Origin: UBA1234 sp964400015
Lineage (GTDB): Bacteria > Bacillota > Clostridia > TANB77 > UBA1234
Reading direction: 5' to 3'
Length of the DNA stretch: 37,272 nucleotides
Assembly (NCBI GenBank): GCA_964400015.1
Contig: CAYNRR010000013.1
Location: 1-37,272 of the forward strand
Position numbers and translations under genes: made by a program. Shown one piece after another: positions 1 to 7,665 of the stretch (the stretch's first letter is position 1; each line of letters begins with the position of its first letter). The notes under the pieces were generated by a model. The model had not been told where the DNA came from, searched no databases, and saw only the letters and a list, made by a program, of their open reading frames with translations.

Positions 1-763
1 CTCCCAATTTCAAATCTATAATCACAAAACATTTTAAAATATAATTGTAAAATACCAAATCTATAAAGAAATGTCTTCCATCAAAAGTTATTTTTTGTTG
101 TCTTGCGACAAAAGAAAAACCTCTCCCTAACTCCAATAAGAATTTTTGCAAATGGTCTATTATTGCTTGTTCCAAGTCTTTTTCATAAAAGCTCGTTTTT
201 CCTTCTAATCCTAAAAATTCTAAAACATATGGATCTCTTACTATATTTTTAGGCTCTATTCTTTCAGGCAAACCAATTTCATTTGCAACACTATCTTTAT
301 CTTGACTTGCTAGTAATCTTTCATAATAAAATGTGTCGATTTGTCTTTTTAATTGTCTTACACTCCAATTAGATTTCACACATTCGTCAGCATAAAATTG
401 TCTAGATTTTTCATCTTCAATTCTCATTAATAAATTATAATGTGACCAACTCAATTCGCTAGACAGTGTCTGGCGAATTGGAAAAGTACGATAAAACTGT
501 CGCATATTTTTCAAGTTTGCAATTGTAAAACCTTTTCCAAATTCATTAGTTAATTGTTCTGACAAGTATTCTAATAATTTCTTACCGTATTCTGCTCTAT
601 CATTTTTGCCACATGCCTTATGTATTTCTTGTCCTATTTCCCAATACGCTTGTACCATTGCTGAATTTACTACTGTATATACTTTTGATTGTGCAGTTAG
701 TAGACTATTTCTAATTATTTTATATGACTCTTCCGGTTGTATTGTTAATTTTGTATCTTCCAT
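1..763 (-). CDS. YhcG-family (DUF1016) PD-(D/E)XK nuclease domain protein, 3' end cut by window
   Basis: The minus-strand frame opens at the ATG at 763, with an upstream GAGAAGGAG ribosome binding site, and runs without a stop to the window edge (254 codons visible). The N-terminal half matches the DUF1016 N-domain pattern: 'AYWEIGQEI' near residue 43, then 'FGKGFTIANLKNMRQFY' and 'LSWSHYNLLMRIED'. The C-terminal part enters the nuclease domain, with 'FFIDLVFYN' followed by 'CFVIIDLKLG', which fits the D...(D/E)xK core of PD-(D/E)XK enzymes. Known family members are about 340-370 aa, so roughly 90-110 residues are missing beyond the edge. The family is often found in accessory regions and near restriction-modification genes; its substrate is unclear. 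The next gene, at 809, is on the same strand 45 bp upstream. Confidence 0.85.
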   Translation of the reverse strand, partial: MEDTKLTIQPEESYKIIRNSLLTAQSKVYTVVNSAMVQAYWEIGQEIHKACGKNDRAEYGKKLLEYLSEQLTNEFGKGFTIANLKNMRQFYRTFPIRQTLSSELSWSHYNLLMRIEDEKSRQFYADECVKSNWSVRQLKRQIDTFYYERLLASQDKDSVANEIGLPERIEPKNIVRDPYVLEFLGLEGKTSFYEKDLEQAIIDHLQKFLLELGRGFSFVARQQKITFDGRHFFIDLVFYNYILKCFVIIDLKLG

Positions 764-808
764 AAATTCACTCCTTCTCATGTTATTTTAAAATTTTTTA
801 GAATCATC

Positions 809-1501
809 TCAACACTTTTCAATAAATTCTTTAAATAATTTTTCAGTGAACTCATCTTCCAGCATTAACTCCGGATGCCATTTTATGCCTATTACAAATT
901 TCTTATCGTTCAATTCAAAACTTTCTACTAGTCCATCATAAGAAGCAGATGATATTTTTGCATAGTTTTCAACATTTTCTTTGGGTGCTATCATGCTATG
1001 AATACTATTTACACTATATTTATCTTTATTCAATAAATCATATAATTTAGTTCCCTTAATTACTGTTACTTCATGTCGATAGTTTTTATCATATATATCA
1101 TGACTTTTTGTTTTATCTTCAATTACATCTGTTCCTACTGCTCTTAAGATATTATTGAATCCTGCGCATATTCCTATAAGTGGCTTGTCCAATTCTATAA
1201 TTCTTTTCGCCATTTCAATTTCATAATTTGAACTATATAGTCCACCTTGTAAGATAAAACCATCACATAAATCTATTTGCCTATATAATTCATTTATTTC
1301 TTCATCACTCAAAATTGTATTGTCTTTAATATCGTTTTCATTAAATTTCAAAGTTGGTTCAGTTGGCAATAACGTTATCGCTATGCCACCATTCTTTACA
1401 ATTAAATATCTTATTTCATCAACCTCATCAATTCTATGCCAAATATCTTCGCCATATTGAGGCTGAACTTTTCCTATTATTCCTATAATTGGTTTTTTCA
1501 T
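809..1501 (-). CDS. Peptidase C26 / class I glutamine amidotransferase-like hydrolase (gamma-glutamyl-GABA hydrolase type)
   Basis: A 230-aa cytoplasmic protein. It starts 'MKKPIIGIIGKVQPQ', as PuuD-like hydrolases do. The nucleophile elbow is 'LIGICAGFN' (Cys near residue 112), and the His/Glu pair is in 'VIGIKWHPE' near residue 209. 'SVNSIHSMIAPKE' matches the family segment before it. These enzymes release glutamate from gamma-glutamyl amides; the exact substrate here is not readable. I chose the ATG at 1501 because GGAGGG lies just before it; a TTG 15 nt further upstream would place that site inside the gene. The ATG overlaps the stop of the 45-aa ORF upstream (ATGA), so translation is probably coupled. 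Confidence 0.85.
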   Translation of the reverse strand: MKKPIIGIIGKVQPQYGEDIWHRIDEVDEIRYLIVKNGGIAITLLPTEPTLKFNENDIKDNTILSDEEINELYRQIDLCDGFILQGGLYSSNYEIEMAKRIIELDKPLIGICAGFNNILRAVGTDVIEDKTKSHDIYDKNYRHEVTVIKGTKLYDLLNKDKYSVNSIHSMIAPKENVENYAKISSASYDGLVESFELNDKKFVIGIKWHPELMLEDEFTEKLFKEFIEKC

Positions 1502-1635
1502 TTTTTCTCCCTCCAAATCTGATTATAATAAAAATCGATATTATTTACGCTAACCACTAATATAGCATCTAATAATTCTATCCTTTTAAAATGTGCCTCT
1601 TTTAGTTTTATCAATTTTTCTTCTGTTTTTACCAT
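1498..1635 (-). CDS. Small ORF (45 aa) coupled at both ends to its neighbours
   Basis: A 45-codon frame exactly fills the space between the pyrophosphatase-like gene (1635-2210) and the amidotransferase (809-1501). Its ATG shares one base with the upstream stop (TAATG), and its TGA overlaps the next ATG (ATGA). The peptide starts MVKTEEKLIKLKEAHFKRIE and continues with a short hydrophobic stretch (LLDAILVVSV) and a polar end. I do not recognise it. It has no clear ribosome binding site of its own and would depend on termination-reinitiation. It could be a real microprotein, or a translated bridge whose role is to carry ribosomes to the next gene, since its last codons contain that gene's GGAGGG. 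Confidence 0.5.
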   Translation of the reverse strand: MVKTEEKLIKLKEAHFKRIELLDAILVVSVNNIDFYYNQIWREKK

Positions 1636-2210
1636 TAGTTGTTTTTTTCAAACCATTCGGCAAACTTTTCCAATGCAGAATATGAGCCATCTACTTTTCT
1701 TCTGTTTTCTCGTTCCTCTTCACTCATTTCAGCTAAAGTTTTTTCAAATCCTTTTGGCTTAAAAATATACCATAAATCAGACCATTTTTCTTTTCTATTT
1801 AACCCTTGTATTTTATATGATAAATTTCCCGGATGTTTTCCATAAAAATAATGTATTTCATTTCCGTCATGATAAGCCAAGCACTCATTAAACGCACAAG
1901 CTCTATTATCTTTATTTTCCATCAATTTTAAAATTCCATCTATCCCAATGGTGTCAAGTGAAAAATTTACAAATGCCCTTGGGAATCCATTTAATTCTTC
2001 TATTCTAAAATCTGTATCTAGCGCAACACATGGTTTATTTACCATTTTATAGGCTTGCATAACTTTTGCTTTAGCAATTTCTTGAATATCATCACTTCTT
2101 GGTTCATCCAATTCATAATTATATGTCGAAAACTTTAAATTCTTAAAATATTTTTCTGCTGATTTTATTTTACCCTCGTTATGCGTTACAAAAATAATTT
2201 CATTATTCAT
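1635..2210 (-). CDS. HAM1/RdgB-like non-canonical purine NTP pyrophosphatase family protein
   Basis: A 191-aa protein. The N-terminus 'EIIFVTHNEGKIKSAEKYF' is the family's (S/T)xNxxKxxE nucleotide-binding start, and 'CVALDTDFRIEELNGFPRAF' occupies the place of the canonical SDDSGLxVxALxGxPG loop. Family members hydrolyse ITP, XTP or dITP to monophosphates and keep deaminated purines out of nucleic acids. The active-site loop keeps one Asp and the 'LNGFP' stretch but is divergent, so the substrate may differ. The ribosome binding site is GGGGG about 9 nt before the ATG. The stop is fused to the next small ORF (TAATG). A second, different HAM1-like gene lies at 15753-16355. Confidence 0.8.
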   Translation of the reverse strand: MNNEIIFVTHNEGKIKSAEKYFKNLKFSTYNYELDEPRSDDIQEIAKAKVMQAYKMVNKPCVALDTDFRIEELNGFPRAFVNFSLDTIGIDGILKLMENKDNRACAFNECLAYHDGNEIHYFYGKHPGNLSYKIQGLNRKEKWSDLWYIFKPKGFEKTLAEMSEEERENRRKVDGSYSALEKFAEWFEKNN

Positions 2211-2286
2211 ATTATTTTTCCCCCTTATTCATCATTACTTAATATTATATAACTCGATAGTGACATTTTAGCATACTTTTTTTATT

Positions 2287-2973
2287 TCAGTTATTCTCAA
2301 AACCATCCATATCTTTTTGAATTTTCAAATTTGTTCTTATAATGTAGTCTAAATCTTCTATTGCTTTGTCTATATTCATCATTCCATTTCCGATAGGATA
2401 ATAAACTGGATATACTTTATAATTTTTACCAGCTATATTCTTTGAAAAATTTTGTTTTCTACATTGTGATACTGATATATTCCTATCTAATATAATAGAA
2501 CTCACCTGATTTCCAAATGTTATAATTGCTTTTGGACTAATTATTTCTATTTCTTTGCATAATAGATCGAGATACTGACTATAAACTGAATTTGGCAACA
2601 CTCTAGCATCTAGCTGAGTACATTTTCCAAGATTAGTAATAAAATATTTGTGTTTTTCCACATCATTATATACTATATCTGCAAATTCTTCGTTCCATTC
2701 TTGTGGCTTTTTGGTCATAATATCATTATATATTTTTTCATCAAGTAATCCTATTCTATAAAACAATTTCCATATATTTTTAGTTCCAATCCAAGGAGAC
2801 CTTCTACCTTTCCAATTTGGATCTGATGCAATATTTTTTCCTGTTGGATTCATAAAAACAAAACAAATATCTGGGTTGTCTGTACAACCTCCATTATATA
2901 TAGAAGTTAATTCCCTTGCACCATACTGTAATTGCAATTTATCATATTCAGCATTTAATTCACTTATTTTCAT
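2287..2973 (-). CDS. Uracil-DNA glycosylase superfamily-like protein
   Basis: A 228-aa protein. 'ICFVFMNPTGKNIAS' near residue 35 fits motif A of the UDG fold in its MUG/SMUG-like form (xNPxG rather than family 1 GQDPYH). 'ITNLGKCTQLDARVLP', 'IISPKAIITFGNQV' and 'YPVYYPIGNG' fit the central strands and a changed C-terminal motif (usually HPS). The family removes uracil or related lesions from DNA, but the altered motifs mean catalysis cannot be assumed. I start at the ATG at 2973, preceded by AGGTGG about 11 nt upstream; a longer frame to 3024 only adds a hydrophobic tail with no binding site. It lies upstream of the HAM1-like gene on the same strand, suggesting a nucleotide or DNA hygiene context. 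Confidence 0.6.
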   Translation of the reverse strand: MKISELNAEYDKLQLQYGARELTSIYNGGCTDNPDICFVFMNPTGKNIASDPNWKGRRSPWIGTKNIWKLFYRIGLLDEKIYNDIMTKKPQEWNEEFADIVYNDVEKHKYFITNLGKCTQLDARVLPNSVYSQYLDLLCKEIEIISPKAIITFGNQVSSIILDRNISVSQCRKQNFSKNIAGKNYKVYPVYYPIGNGMMNIDKAIEDLDYIIRTNLKIQKDMDGFENN

Positions 2974-3202
2974 AACTACTATTACCACCTTTATTTGTTC
3001 TTTTATTATTAGTACAGTTTCCAACTATTGATTTTTCAAGGTTAGAAGCACACAAATTTCAACATGTGTCGCAACTCACAAAAGAACTATTTATTTCGTT
3101 TTTTTCTAATTGATTATTTGCTTCAATTTTTACATGCATTTATATATATAAATCAACGTTAGGAATTACATTACTACCCCTCCTTTTTTCGAATTATTGA
3201 TA

Positions 3203-3357
3203 CTATTTCGTTTCCTCATCTATCCATTTTAAATATTCATCGTTACAACTTTCCAATTCAAATATAGCACCAACTTATTATTTAACAACTCTTCTATTAC
3301 TTGCTCTAGCTCTTCCTTATTATCAAAAGCTGTTTCTATCATACAATATTTACTCAT
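3203..3357 (-). pseudogene. cutA: cutA-like gene remnant with internal out-of-frame deletion
   Basis: The frame opens with a good GGGAG ribosome binding site and reads MSKYCMIETAFDNKEELEQV then IEELLNNKLV, which is the N-terminal beta-alpha unit of CutA1-type proteins. Directly after 'KLV' the reading jumps by one base to 'GAIFELESCNDEYLKWIDEETK' and a stop, which matches the family's C-terminus. Full CutA is about 100-110 residues, so about 50-55 central residues are gone. In the original frame the peptide ends after about 43 residues, shortly after the junction. The role of CutA proteins is uncertain (trimeric, linked to metal tolerance). Confidence 0.7.
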
Positions 3358-3467
3358 AGCCAACACTCCCTTTTATATCAACTATTACAAATATATCATA
3401 CTACAGAAAACATTTCATCTTTATTAGTAATTTTCCTCACTGCTCAAATTGAGTAGGCACTATTTTT

Positions 3468-3620
3468 TCAAAAAGGGGATGGAAAATTTCCCACAAAAAT
3501 CTCTACTTCGTGTATACGAATAGGAATCTTGCAATACATTAAAACTAATTCTTGATATCTTATCGTATATTCAATTTTAAGCCATTGCTTTATTTGAATA
3601 CCATACCTATTAAGCTTCAT
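3468..3620 (-). CDS. Possible small ORF (50 aa), unknown
   Basis: A 50-codon frame starts at the ATG at 3620 with GAGAGGAG placed 8 nt upstream, as strong as the ribosome binding sites of known genes nearby. It begins MKLNRYGIQIKQWLKIEYTI and ends with IFVGNFPSPF. It has no transmembrane segment or motif that I recognise. Given the decayed cutA next to it, it may equally be the 5' remnant of a longer lost gene. Only a family alignment would decide. Confidence 0.3.
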   Translation of the reverse strand: MKLNRYGIQIKQWLKIEYTIRYQELVLMYCKIPIRIHEVEIFVGNFPSPF

Positions 3621-3654
3621 TACTATTTCTCCTCTCAACATTTATTCAAATAAC

Positions 3655-3685
3655 GAAAAAAGAACACCAATATTGATGTTCTTTT
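3655..3685 (-). terminator. Rho-independent terminator after rlmCD
   Basis: An inverted repeat AAAGAACA...TGTTCTTT surrounds CAATATTG, itself palindromic, with a single mismatch. Read on the minus strand it is followed by TTTTTT, as expected for a terminator about 170 bp after the rlmCD stop. Confidence 0.6.
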
Positions 3686-3857
3686 GCTTGTAGTTTAATT
3701 CTTTAAGCTAAACGCTTTTCTAACCTTGTAACTCATGCGAGGTCTACTGATACTTTTACTCTAATTTCATCAAAGACCGTCTTTTTTAAAGAATTTTCAT
3801 CTTTTTTATCAAATCGAGCAAATTTACCAAACACACTCATATCAAGTATTTCAAGGT

Positions 3858-5198
3858 TTATATTTTTTCTAGCAACACTACCGTCTCCACATGGCACGTC
3901 TGAGGAAACATATCAACCGGCTGAACTTTTTTCAATTCATAGCCACTATCCAGTAAATACTTCAAGTCTCTTGCCAAAGTCGCAGGATTGCAACTTATAT
4001 ATACAATTTTCTCAGCTTGCATTTCTTTTAAAGTTTCTAAAAGTTTTACATCGCAGCCTTTTCTAGGTGGATCTAGGAATACCACATCTGCTGTTTTTCC
4101 TTCTTTATACTTTTGAGGTATTACTTCTTCTGCACTTCCACAAATAAATTCTGCATTTTCTATCTTGTTAAGCTTTGCATTTGCCTTTGCGTTTTCAATT
4201 GCTTGTGGGACTATTTCAACACCAAAAACATTTTTAGCTTTATCTGCTACAAATATTGATATAGTGCCTATTCCACAATACAAATCAAACACATTTTCTT
4301 TACCAGTTAATTCAGCAAATTCTTTCGCTACAGTATATAATACTGCAGTTTGTTGAGGGTTTACTTGATAAAAAGATAAAGGTGCTATTTTAAATCTATA
4401 TCCTTCTAATTCATCTTCTATGTAATCTTGTCCATATAAAGTTTTACATTTTTGACCTAAAATTACATTCCCTTTCTCTGTGTTAATATTCTGTATTATA
4501 GATTTTAATTGAGGATACTTAGCTTTTAACTCATTTACAATATTTTCTGCATTTGGAAGTTTTTCTCTATTAGTTACCAAAACTAGCATTACTTCTTCTG
4601 TATTTATACCAATTCGAGCAACAATATGTCTAAGTATTCCTTTTCCATTTTTTTCGTCATACGTTGAAACGCCATATTTTTGTGTTAATTCAAATACATT
4701 TTTCGCTAACTCATCTATATATTCATTTTGAATATAGCATTTTTCGTTTTCAATAAGCGAATGTGTACGGCCTGCATAAAAACCAATCTTTCCATTTGAA
4801 ACCGGATATTGCACTTTATTTCTATATCCGTATGGGATAAACATTCCTATCATCGGTTCAATTGATGGTTCGTACCCTAACGATTTTTTTAATGTATTTT
4901 TTACTAAATCTGTTTTTAATTGCAATTGTGATTTATAATCCATATGTTGTAAATTACAACCACCACATTTTGAAAAGACTTTACACATAGGTATTTCTCT
5001 ATTTTCACTCGGAGTTAATACCTCCAAAAGTTTAGCGAAACCGTAATCTTTGTTAGCTTTCAAAATTTTTATTTTTACTTTTTCGCCTTTTAGGGCTCCT
5101 TTTATAAAAACAGTATAGCCGTCAATTTTAGCAATGCCTTCGCCCTCAAATCCCATATCTAAAATTTCAACTTCAAACTCTTCATTTTTTTGTACCAT
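3858..5198 (-). CDS. rlmCD: 23S rRNA (uracil-C5)-methyltransferase, RlmCD/RumA family
   Basis: A 446-aa class I SAM methyltransferase. An N-terminal TRAM domain (residues 1-60) is followed by the 4Fe-4S cysteines C72, C78, C81 ('CKVFSKCGGC') and C154. The SAM motif is 'NVFDLYCGIGTISIF', the catalytic block is 'FLDPPRKGCD' and 'YISCNPATLARDLKYL' with the nucleophilic Cys, and the C-terminus carries 'PQTCHVETVV'. In Bacillus the single homologue methylates both U747 and U1939 of 23S rRNA, hence the symbol; RlmD alone is possible. The ATG at 5198 has AAGGAGTG upstream. It lies downstream of truB on the same strand. Confidence 0.93.
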   Translation of the reverse strand: MVQKNEEFEVEILDMGFEGEGIAKIDGYTVFIKGALKGEKVKIKILKANKDYGFAKLLEVLTPSENREIPMCKVFSKCGGCNLQHMDYKSQLQLKTDLVKNTLKKSLGYEPSIEPMIGMFIPYGYRNKVQYPVSNGKIGFYAGRTHSLIENEKCYIQNEYIDELAKNVFELTQKYGVSTYDEKNGKGILRHIVARIGINTEEVMLVLVTNREKLPNAENIVNELKAKYPQLKSIIQNINTEKGNVILGQKCKTLYGQDYIEDELEGYRFKIAPLSFYQVNPQQTAVLYTVAKEFAELTGKENVFDLYCGIGTISIFVADKAKNVFGVEIVPQAIENAKANAKLNKIENAEFICGSAEEVIPQKYKEGKTADVVFLDPPRKGCDVKLLETLKEMQAEKIVYISCNPATLARDLKYLLDSGYELKKVQPVDMFPQTCHVETVVLLEKI

Positions 5199-5295
5199 AA
5201 GTTCACTCCTTAAGAAAAATTTTTAGTACTTTTAATTTTCATTTATATTTTGTCATACTTGCTTTTTAGGTGCAAATTTTTTGATTGAGCTTTTT

Positions 5296-6138
5296 CTACA
5301 AAATTATTTCTCTCTTTAGTTTTTTCTCCTTTACTTTTCCAATTCCAACGTATTGTGTAGAATATAAATTGTATAATCCATCTTCTAAGTTTACTTTGAT
5401 TTCTTCGCCATTTATAAGTTTTTTCATATTATTTGAAACATCAATTTTCTTGTCGAAAAGTTTTTCCATTGATATTATTTTATCATCTGATATTTCATCT
5501 ATAGAAATCGCACTATCTATATCAAACTCACCAGTCACAGTTCTCCTTAGTGCTGTCATAGTACCACAAGTTCCTAATTTGTAAGCAATATCTTCACATA
5601 GACTTCTAACATATGTACCTTTTGAACATGATACTGTATATTCCAAAATATCATTTTCAAGATGTATATTTTCTATTTTATAAATTTCAATATCGCGTTC
5701 CTCACGTTCTATTTCAATACCTTCTCGTGCATACTCATAAAGCTTTTTGCCATTCACCTTTATAGCTGAATACATTGGTGGAACTTGCTTCTGAGGTCCA
5801 ATAAAACCTTGCAACACTTTTTCTATTTCATTCAAAGATAATTTATCTAATATTTCAAAAACATTTTCATCATTTTCAATAACATTACCCGTAATATCTC
5901 CCGTATCAGTTTTCACGCCAAGCTTCATTTTTACTTCATATGTTTTATTTTCACATGTTAAATATTGAACAAGCTTGGTAGCTTTCTCAACGCACACCAC
6001 TAATACTCCAGTTGCAAGAGGATCCAAAGTTCCAGTATGACCAACCTTCTTAGTACGTAAAACTTTTCTCACCCTTGACACAACATCATGCGAAGTTATC
6101 CCCTCAGGTTTATCTATAATCAAAACCCCACTTTGCAT
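5296..6138 (-). CDS. truB: tRNA pseudouridine(55) synthase TruB
   Basis: A 280-aa enzyme that makes pseudouridine 55 in the T-loop of tRNAs. The start 'MQSGVLIIDKPEGITSHDVV' and the catalytic 'GHTGTLDPLATG' (Asp39) are diagnostic, followed by 'GPQKQVPPMYSAIKVNGKKLYEYAR' and 'VSCSKGTYVRSL'. The frame stays open further upstream to 6219, but those 27 codons are only translation of a palindromic repeat. The ATG at 6138 has AAAGGAG at a normal distance and matches the family N-terminus. Unlike in many Firmicutes, no ribF or rpsO follows; rlmCD comes next. Confidence 0.95.
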   Translation of the reverse strand: MQSGVLIIDKPEGITSHDVVSRVRKVLRTKKVGHTGTLDPLATGVLVVCVEKATKLVQYLTCENKTYEVKMKLGVKTDTGDITGNVIENDENVFEILDKLSLNEIEKVLQGFIGPQKQVPPMYSAIKVNGKKLYEYAREGIEIEREERDIEIYKIENIHLENDILEYTVSCSKGTYVRSLCEDIAYKLGTCGTMTALRRTVTGEFDIDSAISIDEISDDKIISMEKLFDKKIDVSNNMKKLINGEEIKVNLEDGLYNLYSTQYVGIGKVKEKKLKREIIL

Positions 6139-6163
6139 AAAAAAATTCTCCTTTCCCGGTTCG

Positions 6164-6236
6164 CGAGGGACGTCCGTTAAATGTTCATTTTTTGACTTAT
6201 ATTGGAAATTTTGGAACATTTAACGGACGTCCCTCG
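6164..6236. repeat. Palindromic repeat, copy 1 (REP/MITE-like)
   Basis: Two perfectly complementary 23-nt arms (6164-6186 and 6214-6236) share the core GGGACGTCCGTTAAATGTT and enclose a 27-nt AT-rich loop containing ATTTTTTGAC. The flank on the right is TGTGTCG. The element sits between the nrnA terminator and the truB ribosome binding site. Three more copies occur at 21661, 27768 and 29371. Confidence 0.9.
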
Positions 6237-6245
6237 TGTGTCGAT

Positions 6246-6276
6246 AAAAAAAGCAGCTTTTTATTTTAGCTGCTTT
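6246..6276 (-). terminator. Terminator overlapping the end of nrnA
   Basis: On the minus strand AAAGCAGCT pairs with AGCTGCTTT around a 9-nt loop and is followed by a T run. The nrnA stop codon (6261-6263) lies in the loop, so the last sense codons form one stem arm. It would separate nrnA from truB transcriptionally. Confidence 0.65.
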
Positions 6277-7214
6277 CTTATTTCTGCAAGTACTGTTTCT
6301 TTTGCTGTTTCTATTGGACCTGGTACTGAGAATCCTGCTGCTCTTAAATGTCCTCCTCCAGCATATTTTGATGCTATTATTGACACATCTATGTATTCGT
6401 TTGAGCGTAAACTTACTTTGAAGTTTCCGTCTTTTTCGCGTAGCATAATTGATACTTCTACACCTTCTATGTTACGTCCATAGTTTACTATGTTCTCGTG
6501 ATCGCCGTCTTGGTTGCCGAATTCATTCCAGTCTGCTTCTGTTACATATAGGAATGCAACGCGTCCCTCTTCTAATATTTCTAGTCGTGATATTGCTCTT
6601 CCTAATAGTCTAGTTCTTGCTTCTGTTGTTAAATCGAATACATTTCTATATATTTCTGCAACATTAACGCCTGCTTCTACAAGCATGCTTGCAAATTCAA
6701 ATGTTTCTGGCTGTATGTTGTGTCTAAATCCTCCTGTATCTGTAAGCATTCCTGTGTACATACATTTTGCCATTTCTTTGTTTATTGCTACTTCCATTGA
6801 GGCTAACACAACTATTATATTTTGGCAAGTTGATGATGCAACTGCGTTTACGTAGTTTGCATCACCAAAATTTTGGTTTGTTATGTGATGATCTATTACT
6901 ATTGTGTTTGATATTTTTTCAAACCATTTTCTACCCTCGCCTAAACGTTCTAAATCACTGCTGTCTAGTGCAACACACAAGTCATATTCTTCATCTTCTG
7001 GAAGCTCGTTTTTTATAAGCTCAAATCCTGGTAAAAAGTTATACATCTTATTTACTACTGGTAAATATACATCGACTTCTTTTTCTAGTTTTTTTAACCC
7101 GTGCATAAATCCAAGAGAACTTCCTACAGCATCTCCGTCTGGATTTTCATGTGTTATTATCAATATTTTTTTTGCTTTTTGTATCATTTCTCTTATGCTA
7201 TCTAAAACTGACAT
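6261..7214 (-). CDS. nrnA: DHH/DHHA1 phosphoesterase NrnA (nanoRNase / pAp phosphatase)
   Basis: A 317-aa protein. 'IITHENPDGDAVGSSLG' (D26, D28), 'ALDSSDLERLG' (D84), 'VIDHH' (D108-H109-H110) and 'TDTGGFRH' are the DHH motifs I-IV; 'GGGHLRAAGF' near the C-terminus is the DHHA1 motif. Known members degrade 2-5 nt RNAs and dephosphorylate pAp (some cleave cyclic dinucleotide products) in the cytoplasm. The ATG at 7214 has AAGGAG upstream. It lies between rbfA and truB as in many Firmicutes, and a terminator hairpin overlaps its 3' end. Confidence 0.92.
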   Translation of the reverse strand: MSVLDSIREMIQKAKKILIITHENPDGDAVGSSLGFMHGLKKLEKEVDVYLPVVNKMYNFLPGFELIKNELPEDEEYDLCVALDSSDLERLGEGRKWFEKISNTIVIDHHITNQNFGDANYVNAVASSTCQNIIVVLASMEVAINKEMAKCMYTGMLTDTGGFRHNIQPETFEFASMLVEAGVNVAEIYRNVFDLTTEARTRLLGRAISRLEILEEGRVAFLYVTEADWNEFGNQDGDHENIVNYGRNIEGVEVSIMLREKDGNFKVSLRSNEYIDVSIIASKYAGGGHLRAAGFSVPGPIETAKETVLAEIRKQLK

Positions 7215-7231
7215 ATACTCAAAACTCCTTT

Positions 7232-7609
7232 TTATAATTCGCTATCTTCTTCTGAATCCTCATCTTCTAATGGTTTTATATCTAATGTATTTATTATATT
7301 TTGTATTTTTTCACCATAAGCCATTGAATCATCAAATTCAAATTTTACTTCTGGTGTCGAATGCATTCTTATGCCATTACCAATTTCTCTTCTTATATAT
7401 CCAGCTGATGATTTTAGCGCATCCATGGCTTCTTTCTCGTCTTTTGTTCCTAACATACTTACATATATTTTACAATATTTTAAGTCTCTAGAAACGTATA
7501 CCTTTGTTACGCTGATTATTCCTGTAAGTCTTGGATCTTTTAATTCTCTGTCTATAATGTTACCTGCTATCTTTTTGACTTCTTCTTCAATTCTTTCTGT
7601 TCTTTCCAT
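7232..7609 (-). CDS. rbfA: 30S ribosome-binding factor A
   Basis: A 125-aa KH-fold protein for 16S rRNA 5' end maturation and cold adaptation. The typical start 'MERTERIEEEVKKIAGNII' and 'ELKDPRLTGIISVTKVYVSRDLKYCKIYVS' are present, with the late 'RREIGNGIRMHSTPEVKFEFDDS'. I use the ATG at 7609 (AAGGAGTG upstream, good spacing) rather than the GTG at 7618, which lies inside the Shine-Dalgarno sequence. It follows infB and precedes nrnA. Confidence 0.95.
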   Translation of the reverse strand: MERTERIEEEVKKIAGNIIDRELKDPRLTGIISVTKVYVSRDLKYCKIYVSMLGTKDEKEAMDALKSSAGYIRREIGNGIRMHSTPEVKFEFDDSMAYGEKIQNIINTLDIKPLEDEDSEEDSEL

Positions 7610-7665
7610 TTTGTTCACTCCTTAAAACATATTATTGATTCTACCTTTAAAGTTTAAAATCAATT

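Larger units (their letters stand above)
2974..3857. other. Gene-poor stretch with gene remnants
   Basis: About 880 bp without an intact known gene. It holds a deleted cutA remnant (3203-3357), a 50-codon frame with a good ribosome binding site (3468-3620) and a hairpin terminator (3655-3685). There is also a 35-codon minus frame at 3733-3840 without a ribosome binding site, read as MSVFGKFARFDKKDENSLKK and onward, which I do not recognise and do not claim as a gene. Between 3025 and 3200 I see only AT-rich sequence and very short frames. The mix of fragments suggests an eroding accessory spot. Confidence 0.6.

Noticed and set aside
606..791. Plus-strand 61-codon frame with cysteines
   Set aside because: It lies antisense to the YhcG-type gene, which is supported by motifs and a ribosome binding site.
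3733..3840. 35-codon minus frame after rlmCD
   Set aside because: It has no ribosome binding site and no recognised motif; possibly a remnant, not claimed as a gene.
6202..6483. Plus-strand frame starting MEILEHLTDVPR
   Set aside because: It begins inside repeat copy 1 and runs antisense to nrnA, with no ribosome binding site.
6904..7491. 195-codon plus-strand frame
   Set aside because: It is antisense to nrnA and rbfA, both clearly identified; the hydrophobic Leu/Phe/Ser content is typical of antisense reading of AT-rich genes.
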